Shown here: positions 7,945-17,327 of the stretch, in pieces | Numbering within the stretch: the stretch's first letter is position 1 | Layout: the number at the start of each line of letters is the position of its first letter | Assembly: GCA_036508135.1 (NCBI GenBank) | Contig: DATCHW010000024.1 | Location: 1-64,000, forward strand | From: DATCHW01 sp036508135 | GTDB taxonomy: Bacteria > Bacteroidota > Ignavibacteria > Tepidaquicellales > Tepidaquicellaceae | Direction of reading: 5' to 3' | Length of the DNA: 64,000 nucleotides | Made by a program: the position numbers and the translations under genes | The notes under the pieces: model-generated | The model's database searches: none | The model's input: only the letters and a program-made list of their open reading frames with translations | Told to the model about the DNA's origin: nothing

Positions 7945-9780
7945 CTATCTTACAAAAAAATATTTTGCTTCAGGATGATGTAGAATTATTGCATTTGTTG
8001 TCTGTTCAGGTACCATTTGCCATTCCTCTGTTAATTCAACTCCTATTCTTTCAGGTCTTAGAATTTCAAATAACTGTTTATTATCTTCAAGATTAGGGCA
8101 AGCAGGGTATCCGAAAGAATATCTTGAACCCTGATAACCCTGTTGAAATATTTTTCTAATATCAGTAGAATCTTTTCCTGCAATTCCTAATTCAATTCTT
8201 ATCGCTTTATGCCAGTATTCGGCTAGTGCTTCCGCTGTTTCCACTGATAAGCCGTGGAAATACAGATAATCCTGATACTTATTGTTCGTATAAAGCATTT
8301 GTGCATATTCAGTTGCTTGCTTTCCAACAGTCACTATCTGAAATCCGGCTATATCTATTTCCCCTTTATCTCTGCTTCTGAAGAAATCACTTATACATAG
8401 ATGCTTCTGGGATTTCTGTCTCGGGAAAGAAAATCTTTGCCATTCTTCAAGCTCATCGAGTCCATACTCAGTTTTATTCCATTGATTATTGAGCTCGTCC
8501 GTTGAAATGCGTTTTGGCTTATAGATAATCAGATCATCTCTCTCTGATTGTGCAGGAAAGAATCCGTAAATAACTTTTGGCTCTAATAATTTTTCTCTTT
8601 TTATCTGAAGTTTAAGTTCTTTGAATTTTGGTATTATCTCTTTCGTTAAAAGTTTATTATAATCATCTTCCGTCTTATTACCTTTATATACATTCCAGCT
8701 TCCTCTGAACAAAGCAATTTCATTAATGTATTCAAATATTTTATCTATAGTGATTTTATCCACTATTTTACATCCAAGAAACGGTGCTTTTGGAATTGTG
8801 TTATCTGTTATAACATTTGATTTTATCTTGAAAACTTTTTTATCAGTATCGAAACCAATATTTTTTATGTAATCGGCTTCTTTTTCCTGTCTTTTCTGAA
8901 GGTTAATCGATGTATCCATAGAAGCGCCTGTTTTTGCATCATCTGTTGAGGTATCCGATACTGTTTCGTTTAAAGTCGTCGATGTTTCGCGTGGGTCAAC
9001 ATAGATTTCTAATTCCGGCTTTTCCCCTGTTTTTTTGTAACGCATTATTTCCTGCATATATTTCAGTCCCGAGAAAGCATCATTAGCATAATAAACAGTT
9101 CCCTTATACAGCTTTCTTAAATCACCTTCTACGAATCTTCTTGTTAATGCCGCGCCTCCCAGAATTACCGGTATTTCGATTCCTCTTTCGTTCATCACTT
9201 CAAGATTTTCTTTCATAATAGCAGTCGATTTAACAAGCAGACCGCTCATTCCAATCGCATCGGCTTGACTTTCTTCAAAGGATGTTAGCATTGTTTCTAC
9301 GGGACATTTAATTCCTAAATTCACTACTCTGTATCCATTATTCGTAAGAATTATATCTACAAGGTTTTTCCCAATATCATGCACATCACCTTTTACCGTT
9401 GCCAGAACTATAACTCCTTTTGAAGATTCTCCCTCTATCTTTTCCATAAAAGGTTCAAGGTAATTCACTGCTGTTTTCATACATTCTGCAGATTGCAGAA
9501 CAAACGGAAGCTGCATTTGTCCGGAACCAAAAAGGTCTCCCACTACTTTCATTCCTTCAAGCAGTATATCATTTATAATTTCAAGAGCTGAATATTTTTT
9601 TAATGCTTCTGTTAAATCTTTATCAAGTCCTATTTTATCGCCATCTATAATCCTGTTTTTTAGTATATCCTCTATACTTTGATCCTTATTATCCGGTACT
9701 TCAGATTTTTCTATCTGCTTATCTGAGTAGTAGCTCATAAGTTCTAAAAGAGGATCATATACGCACTTTTTCCCGGTCAA
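7945..9780 (-). CDS. metH: Cobalamin-binding and reactivation half of methionine synthase (N-terminally truncated MetH)
   Basis: A 611-residue product, about half of a normal MetH (around 1200 residues). It holds the cap helical domain (about 45-115), the B12-binding domain with D132-x-H134-x-x-G137 (GDVHDIGKN), and the AdoMet-dependent reactivation domain (about 330-611, ending HHPEAKYFFVR). The homocysteine-binding and methyltetrahydrofolate-binding modules are absent. The first residues (YDPLLELM) resemble the end of the pterin domain, and an in-frame stop lies about 20 bases upstream. The only starts are TTG at 9780 or ATG at 9738. Bases 9781-9967 hold no missing domain. Either a split enzyme with the other half elsewhere or a decayed gene. 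The coding part looks intact. Confidence 0.85.
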   Translation of the reverse strand: MTGKKCVYDPLLELMSYYSDKQIEKSEVPDNKDQSIEDILKNRIIDGDKIGLDKDLTEALKKYSALEIINDILLEGMKVVGDLFGSGQMQLPFVLQSAECMKTAVNYLEPFMEKIEGESSKGVIVLATVKGDVHDIGKNLVDIILTNNGYRVVNLGIKCPVETMLTSFEESQADAIGMSGLLVKSTAIMKENLEVMNERGIEIPVILGGAALTRRFVEGDLRKLYKGTVYYANDAFSGLKYMQEIMRYKKTGEKPELEIYVDPRETSTTLNETVSDTSTDDAKTGASMDTSINLQKRQEKEADYIKNIGFDTDKKVFKIKSNVITDNTIPKAPFLGCKIVDKITIDKIFEYINEIALFRGSWNVYKGNKTEDDYNKLLTKEIIPKFKELKLQIKREKLLEPKVIYGFFPAQSERDDLIIYKPKRISTDELNNQWNKTEYGLDELEEWQRFSFPRQKSQKHLCISDFFRSRDKGEIDIAGFQIVTVGKQATEYAQMLYTNNKYQDYLYFHGLSVETAEALAEYWHKAIRIELGIAGKDSTDIRKIFQQGYQGSRYSFGYPACPNLEDNKQLFEILRPERIGVELTEEWQMVPEQTTNAIILHHPEAKYFFVR

Positions 9781-9921
9781 TAGATTATAATTTTATGTGC
9801 TATAATATATAAAATACTAAAAAATTTAAAGTTAAAATAATTAAATCCTAATTTGTTGATTTTATCATATGATTAATATACTTATATTCAACAGGAGATA
9901 AAATTTCCTTTTAAGTATTCC

Positions 9922-9936
9922 GGAACTTGAAGTTCC
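9922..9936. repeat. Short perfect palindrome upstream of kdsB
   Basis: GGAACTT-G-AAGTTCC, a 7-bp perfect inverted repeat 32 bases before the kdsB start. It may be an operator or a REP remnant; the sequence alone does not decide. Confidence 0.4.
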
Positions 9937-9967
9937 AAAAGTGATTAATTAAATAATTAATATTATC

Positions 9968-10708
9968 ATGAAAGTACTTGGATTAATACCATCGCGATAC
10001 AAATCCACACGCCTTCCCGGAAAACCTCTCATCAATATTGACGGAATGTCAATGATAGAAAGGGTTTACAAACGTGCTTCTAAAGCAAAATATATCGATG
10101 AATTGATAGTTGCTACGGATAATGAAATGATTTTTAATGAAGTAAAAAGATTCGGCGGTAAAGTGATGATGACTTCTCTTAGACATAGATCCGGCACCGA
10201 CAGGATTGCAGAAATCGCAAAAAAAACCAATTTTGAAATCATAGTCAATATTCAGGGAGACGAACCTTTTATCCCGCCGACAAATATAGATAAGGTTATT
10301 GCACCAATGCTTCGAGACCGGACTCTAAAGGCTTGCACTCTGGCTATAAGATTTAAGGATATATATGACGTAATGGATATCAATAAAGTTAAAGTCGTGT
10401 TAGATAAAGATAACTATGCTGTTTATTTCTCCCGGTCAATTATACCTTTTAATACTAATGCATCACTTTCAAAATTGGATCTTAAAAAAACAAAGTATTA
10501 TAAGCATATCGGTCTATATGCTTTCAGAAAAGAATTCCTGATTGAATTTTCAAAAATGAAAGTTTCAGACCTTGAGAATAGTGAAAAGCTTGAGCAGTTA
10601 AGAATTATTGAAAACGGAGAGAAAATCAAAGTAATTACTACTACCCTTGATTCATATTCCATCGATACAATGCAGGATTTCGAAAAGATAAAACACTATT
10701 GTAAGTAA
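9968..10708 (+). CDS. kdsB: 3-deoxy-manno-octulosonate cytidylyltransferase
   Basis: A 246-residue enzyme that activates Kdo as CMP-Kdo for LPS inner-core synthesis in the cytoplasm. The nucleotide-binding start IPSRYKSTRLPGKPL (residues 7-21) and the NIQGDEPF motif near residue 93 are diagnostic. The stop region overlaps the convergent plsC by 13 bases. It works with waaA at 57798. ATG start; a short palindrome lies upstream. Confidence 0.96.
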   Translation: MKVLGLIPSRYKSTRLPGKPLINIDGMSMIERVYKRASKAKYIDELIVATDNEMIFNEVKRFGGKVMMTSLRHRSGTDRIAEIAKKTNFEIIVNIQGDEPFIPPTNIDKVIAPMLRDRTLKACTLAIRFKDIYDVMDINKVKVVLDKDNYAVYFSRSIIPFNTNASLSKLDLKKTKYYKHIGLYAFRKEFLIEFSKMKVSDLENSEKLEQLRIIENGEKIKVITTTLDSYSIDTMQDFEKIKHYCK

Positions 10709-11379
10709 ACTGAGGTTATTGTATCCCGGATTTCTTGAAGGAAGTATTTATCTCTTTTAAATGCCATTGGCTTATGAATTATTATCCTTGCCTCTCCCGG
10801 TACAATTCGAAATTTATGTTTTGGTAATATTTTGTTGGTTCCTATTATTGTAATTGGCACAATCATTTCATTTGCTTCATCCGCCAAAACAAAAATACCT
10901 TTTTTAAATTCACCGATTTTGCCGTCTTTACTTCTTGTCCCTTCAGGGAAAATAGAGACAGAAATTCCTTTTTTAATGATTTGAGATGCCCTGCGGAGGC
11001 TCTTCAGAGCACTTCTCCCGTCACTTCTATCAATGGGTATATATTTCCCTAAATACATTGCCCAACCGAAAATGGGAATCTTATTGATAGATTTCTTGTA
11101 AATAAATCTTAGGGTATTCGGAATGCATTGCATTAAAATAGGAATATCGTAATAACTTAAATGATTTGAAACGAAAATATATTTTTCTTTTGGGTCAAGA
11201 TACTCTATGCCGGAAACATTAATTTTCACTCCGGATATTGATAAAATGACTTTGGAAAATACTTTCGATAAATAGTGTACGATTCTCCCTTTTCTGTCGA
11301 AAGGGGAAACAAGAATTGTAAGTATGGCAATTATAAGGCAGTCAATTGCAATAAAAAATATTTTTATATAAGATATCAA
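10696..11379 (-). CDS. plsC: 1-acyl-sn-glycerol-3-phosphate acyltransferase (PlsC family)
   Basis: A 227-residue membrane acyltransferase making phosphatidate from lysophosphatidate. The catalytic NH-x4-D motif is N72-H73 to D78 (NHLSYYD), and the glycerol-phosphate binding motif FPEGTRS starts at residue 144. An N-terminal hydrophobic segment spans about 5-27. It begins at TTG 11379, three bases after the isochorismatase-like gene ends, so the two form an operon. Other lysophospholipid acyltransferases share these motifs. Confidence 0.9.
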   Translation of the reverse strand: MISYIKIFFIAIDCLIIAILTILVSPFDRKGRIVHYLSKVFSKVILSISGVKINVSGIEYLDPKEKYIFVSNHLSYYDIPILMQCIPNTLRFIYKKSINKIPIFGWAMYLGKYIPIDRSDGRSALKSLRRASQIIKKGISVSIFPEGTRSKDGKIGEFKKGIFVLADEANEMIVPITIIGTNKILPKHKFRIVPGEARIIIHKPMAFKRDKYFLQEIRDTITSVYLQ

Positions 11380-11382
11380 ATT

Positions 11383-11925
11383 TTACTTAACGATTTTTGA
11401 AATTGCTTTAAACTCGTCTGTCCCGGATATATCCATAAGTTCAAAAAGAATAGATTCGTAAGTGGAGATTATAGCACCTTCTTTCCTCATTCTTTCAATT
11501 GCAATTTTTTTATCATTAGGGTTTCTGGAAGAGACACAGTCTTCTATTACAAAAGGTAGATAGCCTTTAGCACAGAGGTCAGTAACAGTTTGCAAAACGC
11601 ATACGTGTGATTCTATTCCGGCGATTATTACATTATTTTTCCCGGAATTTTTAAGAATTGTATTAAAATCATTTAATCCGCAGCAGCTATAAGATGTTTT
11701 TTCAAGATGATTATATTCTCCGAGTGCTTCCTGGACTTCAGGTATTGTATTACCGAGTCCTTTTGAATATTGTTCTGTTACGATTATTTCTATACCGAGT
11801 ACTCTCAGACCTTTAACTAACCTTACCAATTTATCTGTAAGTTTATGATTGTCATGTATGTATGGGTAAAGTCTCTGCTGAACATCAATCACTACAGCAA
11901 TTGTATCAATTCTATTTATTCGCAT
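11383..11925 (-). CDS. Isochorismatase-like cysteine hydrolase
   Basis: A 180-residue protein with the family triad D14 (VIDVQ), K76 (EKTSYS) and nucleophile C109 (GIESHVCVL). It resembles the YcaC/ISOC subgroup, whose physiological substrates are mostly unknown; a nicotinamidase role is less likely at this length. It is the first gene of a two-gene minus-strand unit with plsC. ATG start at 11925. Confidence 0.88.
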   Translation of the reverse strand: MRINRIDTIAVVIDVQQRLYPYIHDNHKLTDKLVRLVKGLRVLGIEIIVTEQYSKGLGNTIPEVQEALGEYNHLEKTSYSCCGLNDFNTILKNSGKNNVIIAGIESHVCVLQTVTDLCAKGYLPFVIEDCVSSRNPNDKKIAIERMRKEGAIISTYESILFELMDISGTDEFKAISKIVK

Positions 11926-12012
11926 AAATGTAAATATTGATTTTCGAATAATTAAATATAATTATATTATATAAGAAATTCATTTCAAAAGGAAGTAAGA
12001 AAACATCATTTC

Positions 12013-13383
12013 GTGATATTTAATCTAATTACGAATTTTTACGTATTAATAATTAACATTTTATGCGATTTTTATGTTTTGTTAGTAAATTATATTAATT
12101 TGGAACTAAAGCAAAGAATAATATTTTTCGGGATAATAACGGTTGTATTTCTGCTTTTGCAATTTTTGGTTTTTAAAACTTTCCGGAACTATCTGAACGA
12201 AAAAAATCTTACTTCTAAAATATGGAAAAGAATTTCTCTGTATCCTTTTATAATCTTTTCAATACCATTATTATATATGTTTGTTTCGAAATACATTATT
12301 ATACCGAAAATTATTTATGATATTTATGCTATTCCGTTTTACATTTTTCAATCCTCGATTTTATTCATTGCACTTTATTTGCTAATCGGAAAAATAATTA
12401 AATTTCCTTTTATCAGCATAAAATATTTTGTTGAACGGATTAAACCTTTAAAAAGGAAAATTCATAATTTAAAATCAAATAAATCAGTTGTAAAATTTGA
12501 TGAGTCAAGACGGGCATTTATCAGGACTTCTACGTTTGTAGTCTCCGGACTTGCATTTACCGGTTCCGGTCTTGGTGTAATACGGAAGGATGATTTTGAT
12601 ATCAGATACCGGGAAATTATTATACCTAATCTACTGGAAGAATTAAAGGGACTTAAAATTGTTCAGATAAATGATTTTCACAGCGGTCCTTTTATGAGTT
12701 TTGAACAAATGAATCTTTATTGTAAAGTTGTCAATAGCCTGAATCCGGATTTAATTCTTATCCCCGGAGATATAACTAATACTCTTGCTCAGGAAGTACA
12801 TCCATTTATTGATGCATTTAAAAATCTTAAATCAAAATACGGAGTATATATTACACTTGGCAATCATGATTATTTTGGAAATCCGGAATATGTAGCAGAT
12901 AAAATAACTAACGATAGTCCCTTTAAAATGCTAAGAAATGAATCCGATGTCTTAAAAATAAATGGAAAAAATTTAATCCTTCTCGGAATGGAGGACACTC
13001 AAAGCAGTGGTGCTAAGTTCAGCCCTGTTGTGACTAAGAATCTTGATGAAACAGTCACTTCCGCATCAAAAAAATTCGCCTCAATGGGATTTAATTATGA
13101 AGAAACTCCGAAGATATTGCTTTATCATAAACCATATTTTTTTCCTTTAATGCTCGATAAAAATATTGATTTAATGCTCAGCGGACACACTCACGGTGGT
13201 CAAATAGTGCTTGCAAAAATAGGGGATTTCAATTTTTCAATCGCTGCTGCTACAAGCCCGTACATCAGCGGTTTGTATAAAGAAAAAAATTCTCAGATGT
13301 ACATCTCTGATGGGTTGGGAACGGTTGGTCTTCCACTACGACTTAACTGTCCGCCGGAAATTACTGTCTTAACGTTAGTTTAG
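12013..13383 (+). CDS. Membrane-anchored metallophosphoesterase (YkuE/YaeI-like)
   Basis: A 456-residue protein. About four transmembrane segments occupy residues 1-135. A twin-arginine-like stretch, SRRAFIRTS (RR at 166-167), follows with a second hydrophobic segment. The calcineurin-like phosphoesterase domain runs from about 210 to 456 with metal ligands D221/H223 (NDFHSG), D253 (PGDI), N284-H285-D286 (GNHD) and a GHTHGGQ motif near 395. This subgroup includes YkuE and YaeI, the latter a phosphodiesterase acting on UDP-diacylglucosamine in lipid A synthesis; that activity here is conjecture. Start is GTG at 12013 with AAGGAAG about 11-17 bases upstream. Confidence 0.87.
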   Translation: MIFNLITNFYVLIINILCDFYVLLVNYINLELKQRIIFFGIITVVFLLLQFLVFKTFRNYLNEKNLTSKIWKRISLYPFIIFSIPLLYMFVSKYIIIPKIIYDIYAIPFYIFQSSILFIALYLLIGKIIKFPFISIKYFVERIKPLKRKIHNLKSNKSVVKFDESRRAFIRTSTFVVSGLAFTGSGLGVIRKDDFDIRYREIIIPNLLEELKGLKIVQINDFHSGPFMSFEQMNLYCKVVNSLNPDLILIPGDITNTLAQEVHPFIDAFKNLKSKYGVYITLGNHDYFGNPEYVADKITNDSPFKMLRNESDVLKINGKNLILLGMEDTQSSGAKFSPVVTKNLDETVTSASKKFASMGFNYEETPKILLYHKPYFFPLMLDKNIDLMLSGHTHGGQIVLAKIGDFNFSIAAATSPYISGLYKEKNSQMYISDGLGTVGLPLRLNCPPEITVLTLV

Positions 13384-13410
13384 ATTTTGAAATTTTATAA
13401 AAATAAATTA

Positions 13411-15441
13411 TTATTTCACAAGGACCATTTTTTTAACGTCTCTAAAGTCATTCACTTTTAATACGTAGAAATATACTCCGCTTGAAAGGTCCTGCCCATT
13501 AAATTCTATTTCTTTTGTACCGGGAGCCTGTTGCTGGTTTATGATTATACGGATTTCCCTACCTGTAATGTCATACACTTTAAGAGAAACAAATCCTTGT
13601 ATTGGTAATTGGTATGTAATTTTTGTAATCGGATTAAATGGATTTGGATAATTTTGCATTAGTTCATATTCTGCAGGTTTAATGTTATCAACATTCGACG
13701 GTAAAACCTGACTAAGAGGATATGAATAAGTTTTCCATTCACTCGCAAATGTCGGAGCAAATGGTAATGTTGTTGAGGCTGCTGTGGCTAAAGTTGATCC
13801 TCCTTTCGCAAAAATGTTTGAATAAGTAACTCCTCCGTCTGTGGAAATATTTACAATTAAACTGTCAACAAAAGTAGAAAGATATTGAGCATAAGAATAA
13901 TCAAAACTTAAAGTGTCCGTTGAATTTACATTTGCGAAAGTGATTGAAAGTAATGTATCCCTCGCACCTATATCCGTGTAATTGTAAAACGGCATCTGTA
14001 TGGAATTTGTACCTCCGATTGAAGGTCCGTTTATTAAATCAACTTGTGTAAATGTATAGCCAATATCATTATTAATTAAATTCCAGCCTTGCGGGGGAAA
14101 AGTGCCTTCAAATAATTCATACTTAAAATTTCCAAAGACGCTATCGTAATGTATAGATTTATTGTAAAACTTATTTCTTGCTAAAAAAGAATTTTTAATT
14201 ATATCAGGTTTTAAATAATAAAGGCTGTTCGTATGATTTGTATATAATATTTTTACAATATTGTTTCTGCCTTTTGCACAATTGAGAACTTCCTTCGTAT
14301 CATCGTTTTGTATGAATGCCAGTGTGTAAATCATAGAGTCCTGCCAGCCTTGCTGACGCTGATATTTGTAAATGTATTGGTAGGTGCCCGAGCTTGTATT
14401 TATTGTAACCCCATTTGAATCAGTCAAAGAGTTCCTGAATACATCATAAAATGTTTTTTCTCCGTTATTTCCGGGAGGATTCTGATAAAAAACCGCTCTC
14501 TCAATTGTCATCACCCTCAGCTTGTAATTCCCGGATTTAAGGTTATGCAATATATTTATATCAATTGTAGATTGAATCGTATCACCTGTAAGACGGATAT
14601 CGGTAACGTTCATACTCAGAGGACTCCCGTTAATCAATCTCTTAATATAAGGTATTACCAAACCGGAATCATTATTGTACGGAGGGTTAATATATTTACT
14701 TCCATCAAAAATTGCAGATGGTAAAGAATTTATGCTATAATATGCTCTTCTCTGGTCGGGGGTGAAAGGATTTGCTAAATACATCGAATCATTCCCAGGT
14801 TCAGGAAAACCTAAATGATATTTTACAGGACAAATACTTGAGAAATTATTATTGACGAAAGTATCAAGAAAAAGATTATTATTCGCGCACGACATTGATG
14901 TTGCACTTGTCCACTCCTCAAGTAATATATTTCGTATTGCGCCTTTAAGCATCAGAGAATTTTGAACAAGTGTATCATTCGCGATATTAGAATCAGCAAG
15001 AGTTGAATAAACTACAATTTTAATAGGTGTATTTGCAGGAATTCTGACTTCATTGAAATATATTGTAAGTGTCTGTCCTGATGAAATTGAGCTGATTGTA
15101 GAATCACCTGTATAATTTAGATTTGTAATATTCATAATAATATGAAATGGTACATTAATATTATTAATCCCTATATTACTAATTTTTGCCTCAGGAAAAA
15201 CTGTCATAGTATCGAGTCCCGGCGAATAGAATGTATCCTTCGGAATGTTCATTATTGCAGTAATAGCTAAATCAAGAGAGTCTCTTTTACCGATTGTAAG
15301 ATTATCAATATAAAGATTATTACCGAAACCATTATAAGCAATAAACTGAAGCATTACCTGATTAGTCTGCTTAGATAAATTAAATGAGCAGAAAAAAACT
15401 ACGCTGATAACAAATGCAATATAAATGAAAAATTTCTTCAA
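13411..15441 (-). CDS. Secreted Omp28-like protein with T9SS type A sorting domain
   Basis: A secreted protein of about 676 residues. The hydrophobic signal sequence starts KKFFIYIAFVISVVFFCSF. Near the middle is a thioredoxin-fold Omp28-like region beginning LLEEWTSATSMSCANN; related proteins usually carry a CxxC pair here, and only one Cys is seen. A beta-sandwich of the choice-of-anchor J kind follows, then a C-terminal T9SS sorting domain with QNYPNPFNP ending in KKMVLVK. An ATG at 15507 would overlap the upstream gene by 59 bases; TTG at 15441 gives a normal signal peptide and no overlap, so I prefer it. Function beyond surface or secreted location is unknown. Confidence 0.8.
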   Translation of the reverse strand: MKKFFIYIAFVISVVFFCSFNLSKQTNQVMLQFIAYNGFGNNLYIDNLTIGKRDSLDLAITAIMNIPKDTFYSPGLDTMTVFPEAKISNIGINNINVPFHIIMNITNLNYTGDSTISSISSGQTLTIYFNEVRIPANTPIKIVVYSTLADSNIANDTLVQNSLMLKGAIRNILLEEWTSATSMSCANNNLFLDTFVNNNFSSICPVKYHLGFPEPGNDSMYLANPFTPDQRRAYYSINSLPSAIFDGSKYINPPYNNDSGLVIPYIKRLINGSPLSMNVTDIRLTGDTIQSTIDINILHNLKSGNYKLRVMTIERAVFYQNPPGNNGEKTFYDVFRNSLTDSNGVTINTSSGTYQYIYKYQRQQGWQDSMIYTLAFIQNDDTKEVLNCAKGRNNIVKILYTNHTNSLYYLKPDIIKNSFLARNKFYNKSIHYDSVFGNFKYELFEGTFPPQGWNLINNDIGYTFTQVDLINGPSIGGTNSIQMPFYNYTDIGARDTLLSITFANVNSTDTLSFDYSYAQYLSTFVDSLIVNISTDGGVTYSNIFAKGGSTLATAASTTLPFAPTFASEWKTYSYPLSQVLPSNVDNIKPAEYELMQNYPNPFNPITKITYQLPIQGFVSLKVYDITGREIRIIINQQQAPGTKEIEFNGQDLSSGVYFYVLKVNDFRDVKKMVLVK

Positions 15442-15448
15442 ATCAATT

Positions 15449-15820
15449 TTAAGCCGTTGCTGTGTTTTTAGTTCTTTGGAAATAAAATTTGTAAAAAAAG
15501 TATTCAATTGTAGAAAGTAAAACCAATGATAGCGTATCTTTAGGGAGTAGTAATGCCATTCCGTTACCTTGAGGTCTGTAGAATCCTGAGATCTTAAGCA
15601 ATGTCAGTAATATTGGATTATATCCGACATTTAAGATATATCCGCTGTCCCTGATAAATAAGCCCATTAGCAAATCAGATACGGTCCATCCGACAGAAAA
15701 AAGGATAATTATAAATGCAAGATTCAGAAAAGCTTGGAGCCAGCCATCATTTTGATATGATTTAGAAAAAGCCCATACTGCAAATATTGCATGAACAAAA
15801 AATATGAGTACTGCTATCAA
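15449..15820 (-). CDS. Small integral membrane protein of unknown function
   Basis: 123 residues with hydrophobic segments at about 2-18, 28-53 and 93-112. I do not recognise a family. It lies 17 bases downstream of the sugar transferase and 7 bases upstream of the preferred start of the T9SS cargo gene, so all three are probably one transcript. This suggests an envelope or export role but no more. ATG start at 15820. Confidence 0.65.
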   Translation of the reverse strand: MIAVLIFFVHAIFAVWAFSKSYQNDGWLQAFLNLAFIIILFSVGWTVSDLLMGLFIRDSGYILNVGYNPILLTLLKISGFYRPQGNGMALLLPKDTLSLVLLSTIEYFFYKFYFQRTKNTATA

Positions 15821-15837
15821 TAAGTTTAATTTAAATT

Positions 15838-17259
15838 TTAAAAAGCATTCTTTGAAAAAAATACCTCTTTCAAAGTCTTAATTATTATTTTCAAATCGAA
15901 CACAAGCGACCAGTTTTCGATATAGTAAATGTCATAGTCTACTCTTGTTTGTATAGATGTATTTGAACCTCTATATCCGTTTACCTGAGCCCATCCTGTT
16001 ATACCACACTTCACTCGGTGCCTTTCCATATATCTTTGAATAGAATCTTTTAATTGTACTATAAAGTATTCACGCTCAGGTCTCGGACCAACAATACTCA
16101 TATCTCCAAATAGAACATTCAGAAACTGTGGCAGTTCATCTATACTAAATTTTCTCAGGTACTTTCCTGTCTGTGTATGCCGTTCATCATCTGCTGAGGC
16201 GAATCTTGGACCTCCTTTCTCAGCATCTACTCTCATCGAACGGAATTTTATCAGCTTAAATTCCTTACCATCCAACCCCAATCTCTCTTGTTTGTAAAAC
16301 ACAGGTCCTTTCGTATCCAGTTTTATCAATATCGCTATTAATAGAAATACTGGAGAGAATATAATTAAAAATGCCGATGAAAAAAAGATATCGAAAATTC
16401 GTTTAATAATCCTGTTCCAGACGTTCATCGGAACTGATTTTAGCTTCATAAACGGAATCCCGTCAATTTCCACTACACGTAATTTGCTTGTAATAATTCC
16501 TATATAATGCGGAACTGATAAGAACTCAATATTTATTCCTTCACATTGTGCCATAATCGAGTAAAGATCTTCACTTTCTTGATATGATAGTGATATTAGA
16601 ATCTTATCAAGATTATTCTCTTCAATTATTTCTTTGATATTTTCGTATCCGCCTAAATATACCTTCCCGGTCTCGTTAAGTTCGGGTGGTTTGGTTTTAG
16701 AAATAAAACCTACAACTTTAAATCCTGCAAACTTATCTCTTATAAATTTATCATACATTCTTTCTGCCATTTCATTACTGCCTAATATTGCGATATTTTT
16801 CACACCGATTTCATTATTATAAAGAGTCTTTTCAAATTTTAAAAGTATATAGCGGCTTAGCGTTAAAATGATGATAGACACAACCCATAATAATATAAAT
16901 ACAATTCTTGAATAAGGGAATTCCCGGAAAAAAAAGATTACTCCTATCGAAAGTAATAGGCTTATAGTTACGCATTTTACTATCACGAAAAATTCATCGA
17001 ATATAAAAACATTCCGGTTTAGTCTGTACATTTTAGAAGCTTGAAATACTATTATCCATACAGGGATTGTAACAATTCCAAAAAATAGATACCCTCTGAT
17101 ATCCGGAATAGTGGTTACAACAAACGGAACGATTTTTACAAATGGAGAATGAAATCTTATTTGGTATGCAAGATAGTAAGTCAATACAATACATGATGCA
17201 TCAAATAAAATTGTAATTAATGGTAAATAGAACTCTATCTTTGAACTTTTCGACTTCAA
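15838..17259 (-). CDS. Polyprenyl-phosphate sugar-phosphate transferase (WcaJ/WbaP-like)
   Basis: A 473-residue initiating transferase that moves a sugar-1-phosphate from a UDP-sugar to undecaprenyl phosphate at the inner membrane, the first step of exopolysaccharide or O-antigen assembly. It has four N-terminal transmembrane segments (about 10-135), a Rossmann-like CoA-binding-fold middle part, a re-entrant hydrophobic helix (about 290-310) and the C-terminal catalytic domain with KFRSMR, DELPQFLNVL, GPRPE and GWAQVNGYRG. Specificity cannot be read from sequence. The start appears to be TTG at 17259; the nearby upstream ATG is out of frame. Confidence 0.92.
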   Translation of the reverse strand: MKSKSSKIEFYLPLITILFDASCIVLTYYLAYQIRFHSPFVKIVPFVVTTIPDIRGYLFFGIVTIPVWIIVFQASKMYRLNRNVFIFDEFFVIVKCVTISLLLSIGVIFFFREFPYSRIVFILLWVVSIIILTLSRYILLKFEKTLYNNEIGVKNIAILGSNEMAERMYDKFIRDKFAGFKVVGFISKTKPPELNETGKVYLGGYENIKEIIEENNLDKILISLSYQESEDLYSIMAQCEGINIEFLSVPHYIGIITSKLRVVEIDGIPFMKLKSVPMNVWNRIIKRIFDIFFSSAFLIIFSPVFLLIAILIKLDTKGPVFYKQERLGLDGKEFKLIKFRSMRVDAEKGGPRFASADDERHTQTGKYLRKFSIDELPQFLNVLFGDMSIVGPRPEREYFIVQLKDSIQRYMERHRVKCGITGWAQVNGYRGSNTSIQTRVDYDIYYIENWSLVFDLKIIIKTLKEVFFSKNAF

Positions 17260-17327
17260 TTCATTTTAGATATTTCTTGTAAAATATAACTTTTTTTAGT
17301 AAATCTAAATTTAATAATTAATATTAG

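Noticed and set aside
7718..7978. 86-residue plus-strand frame between pyrG and metH
   Set aside because: Covers palindromes and the 48-bp repeat and runs into the metH end; no family features.
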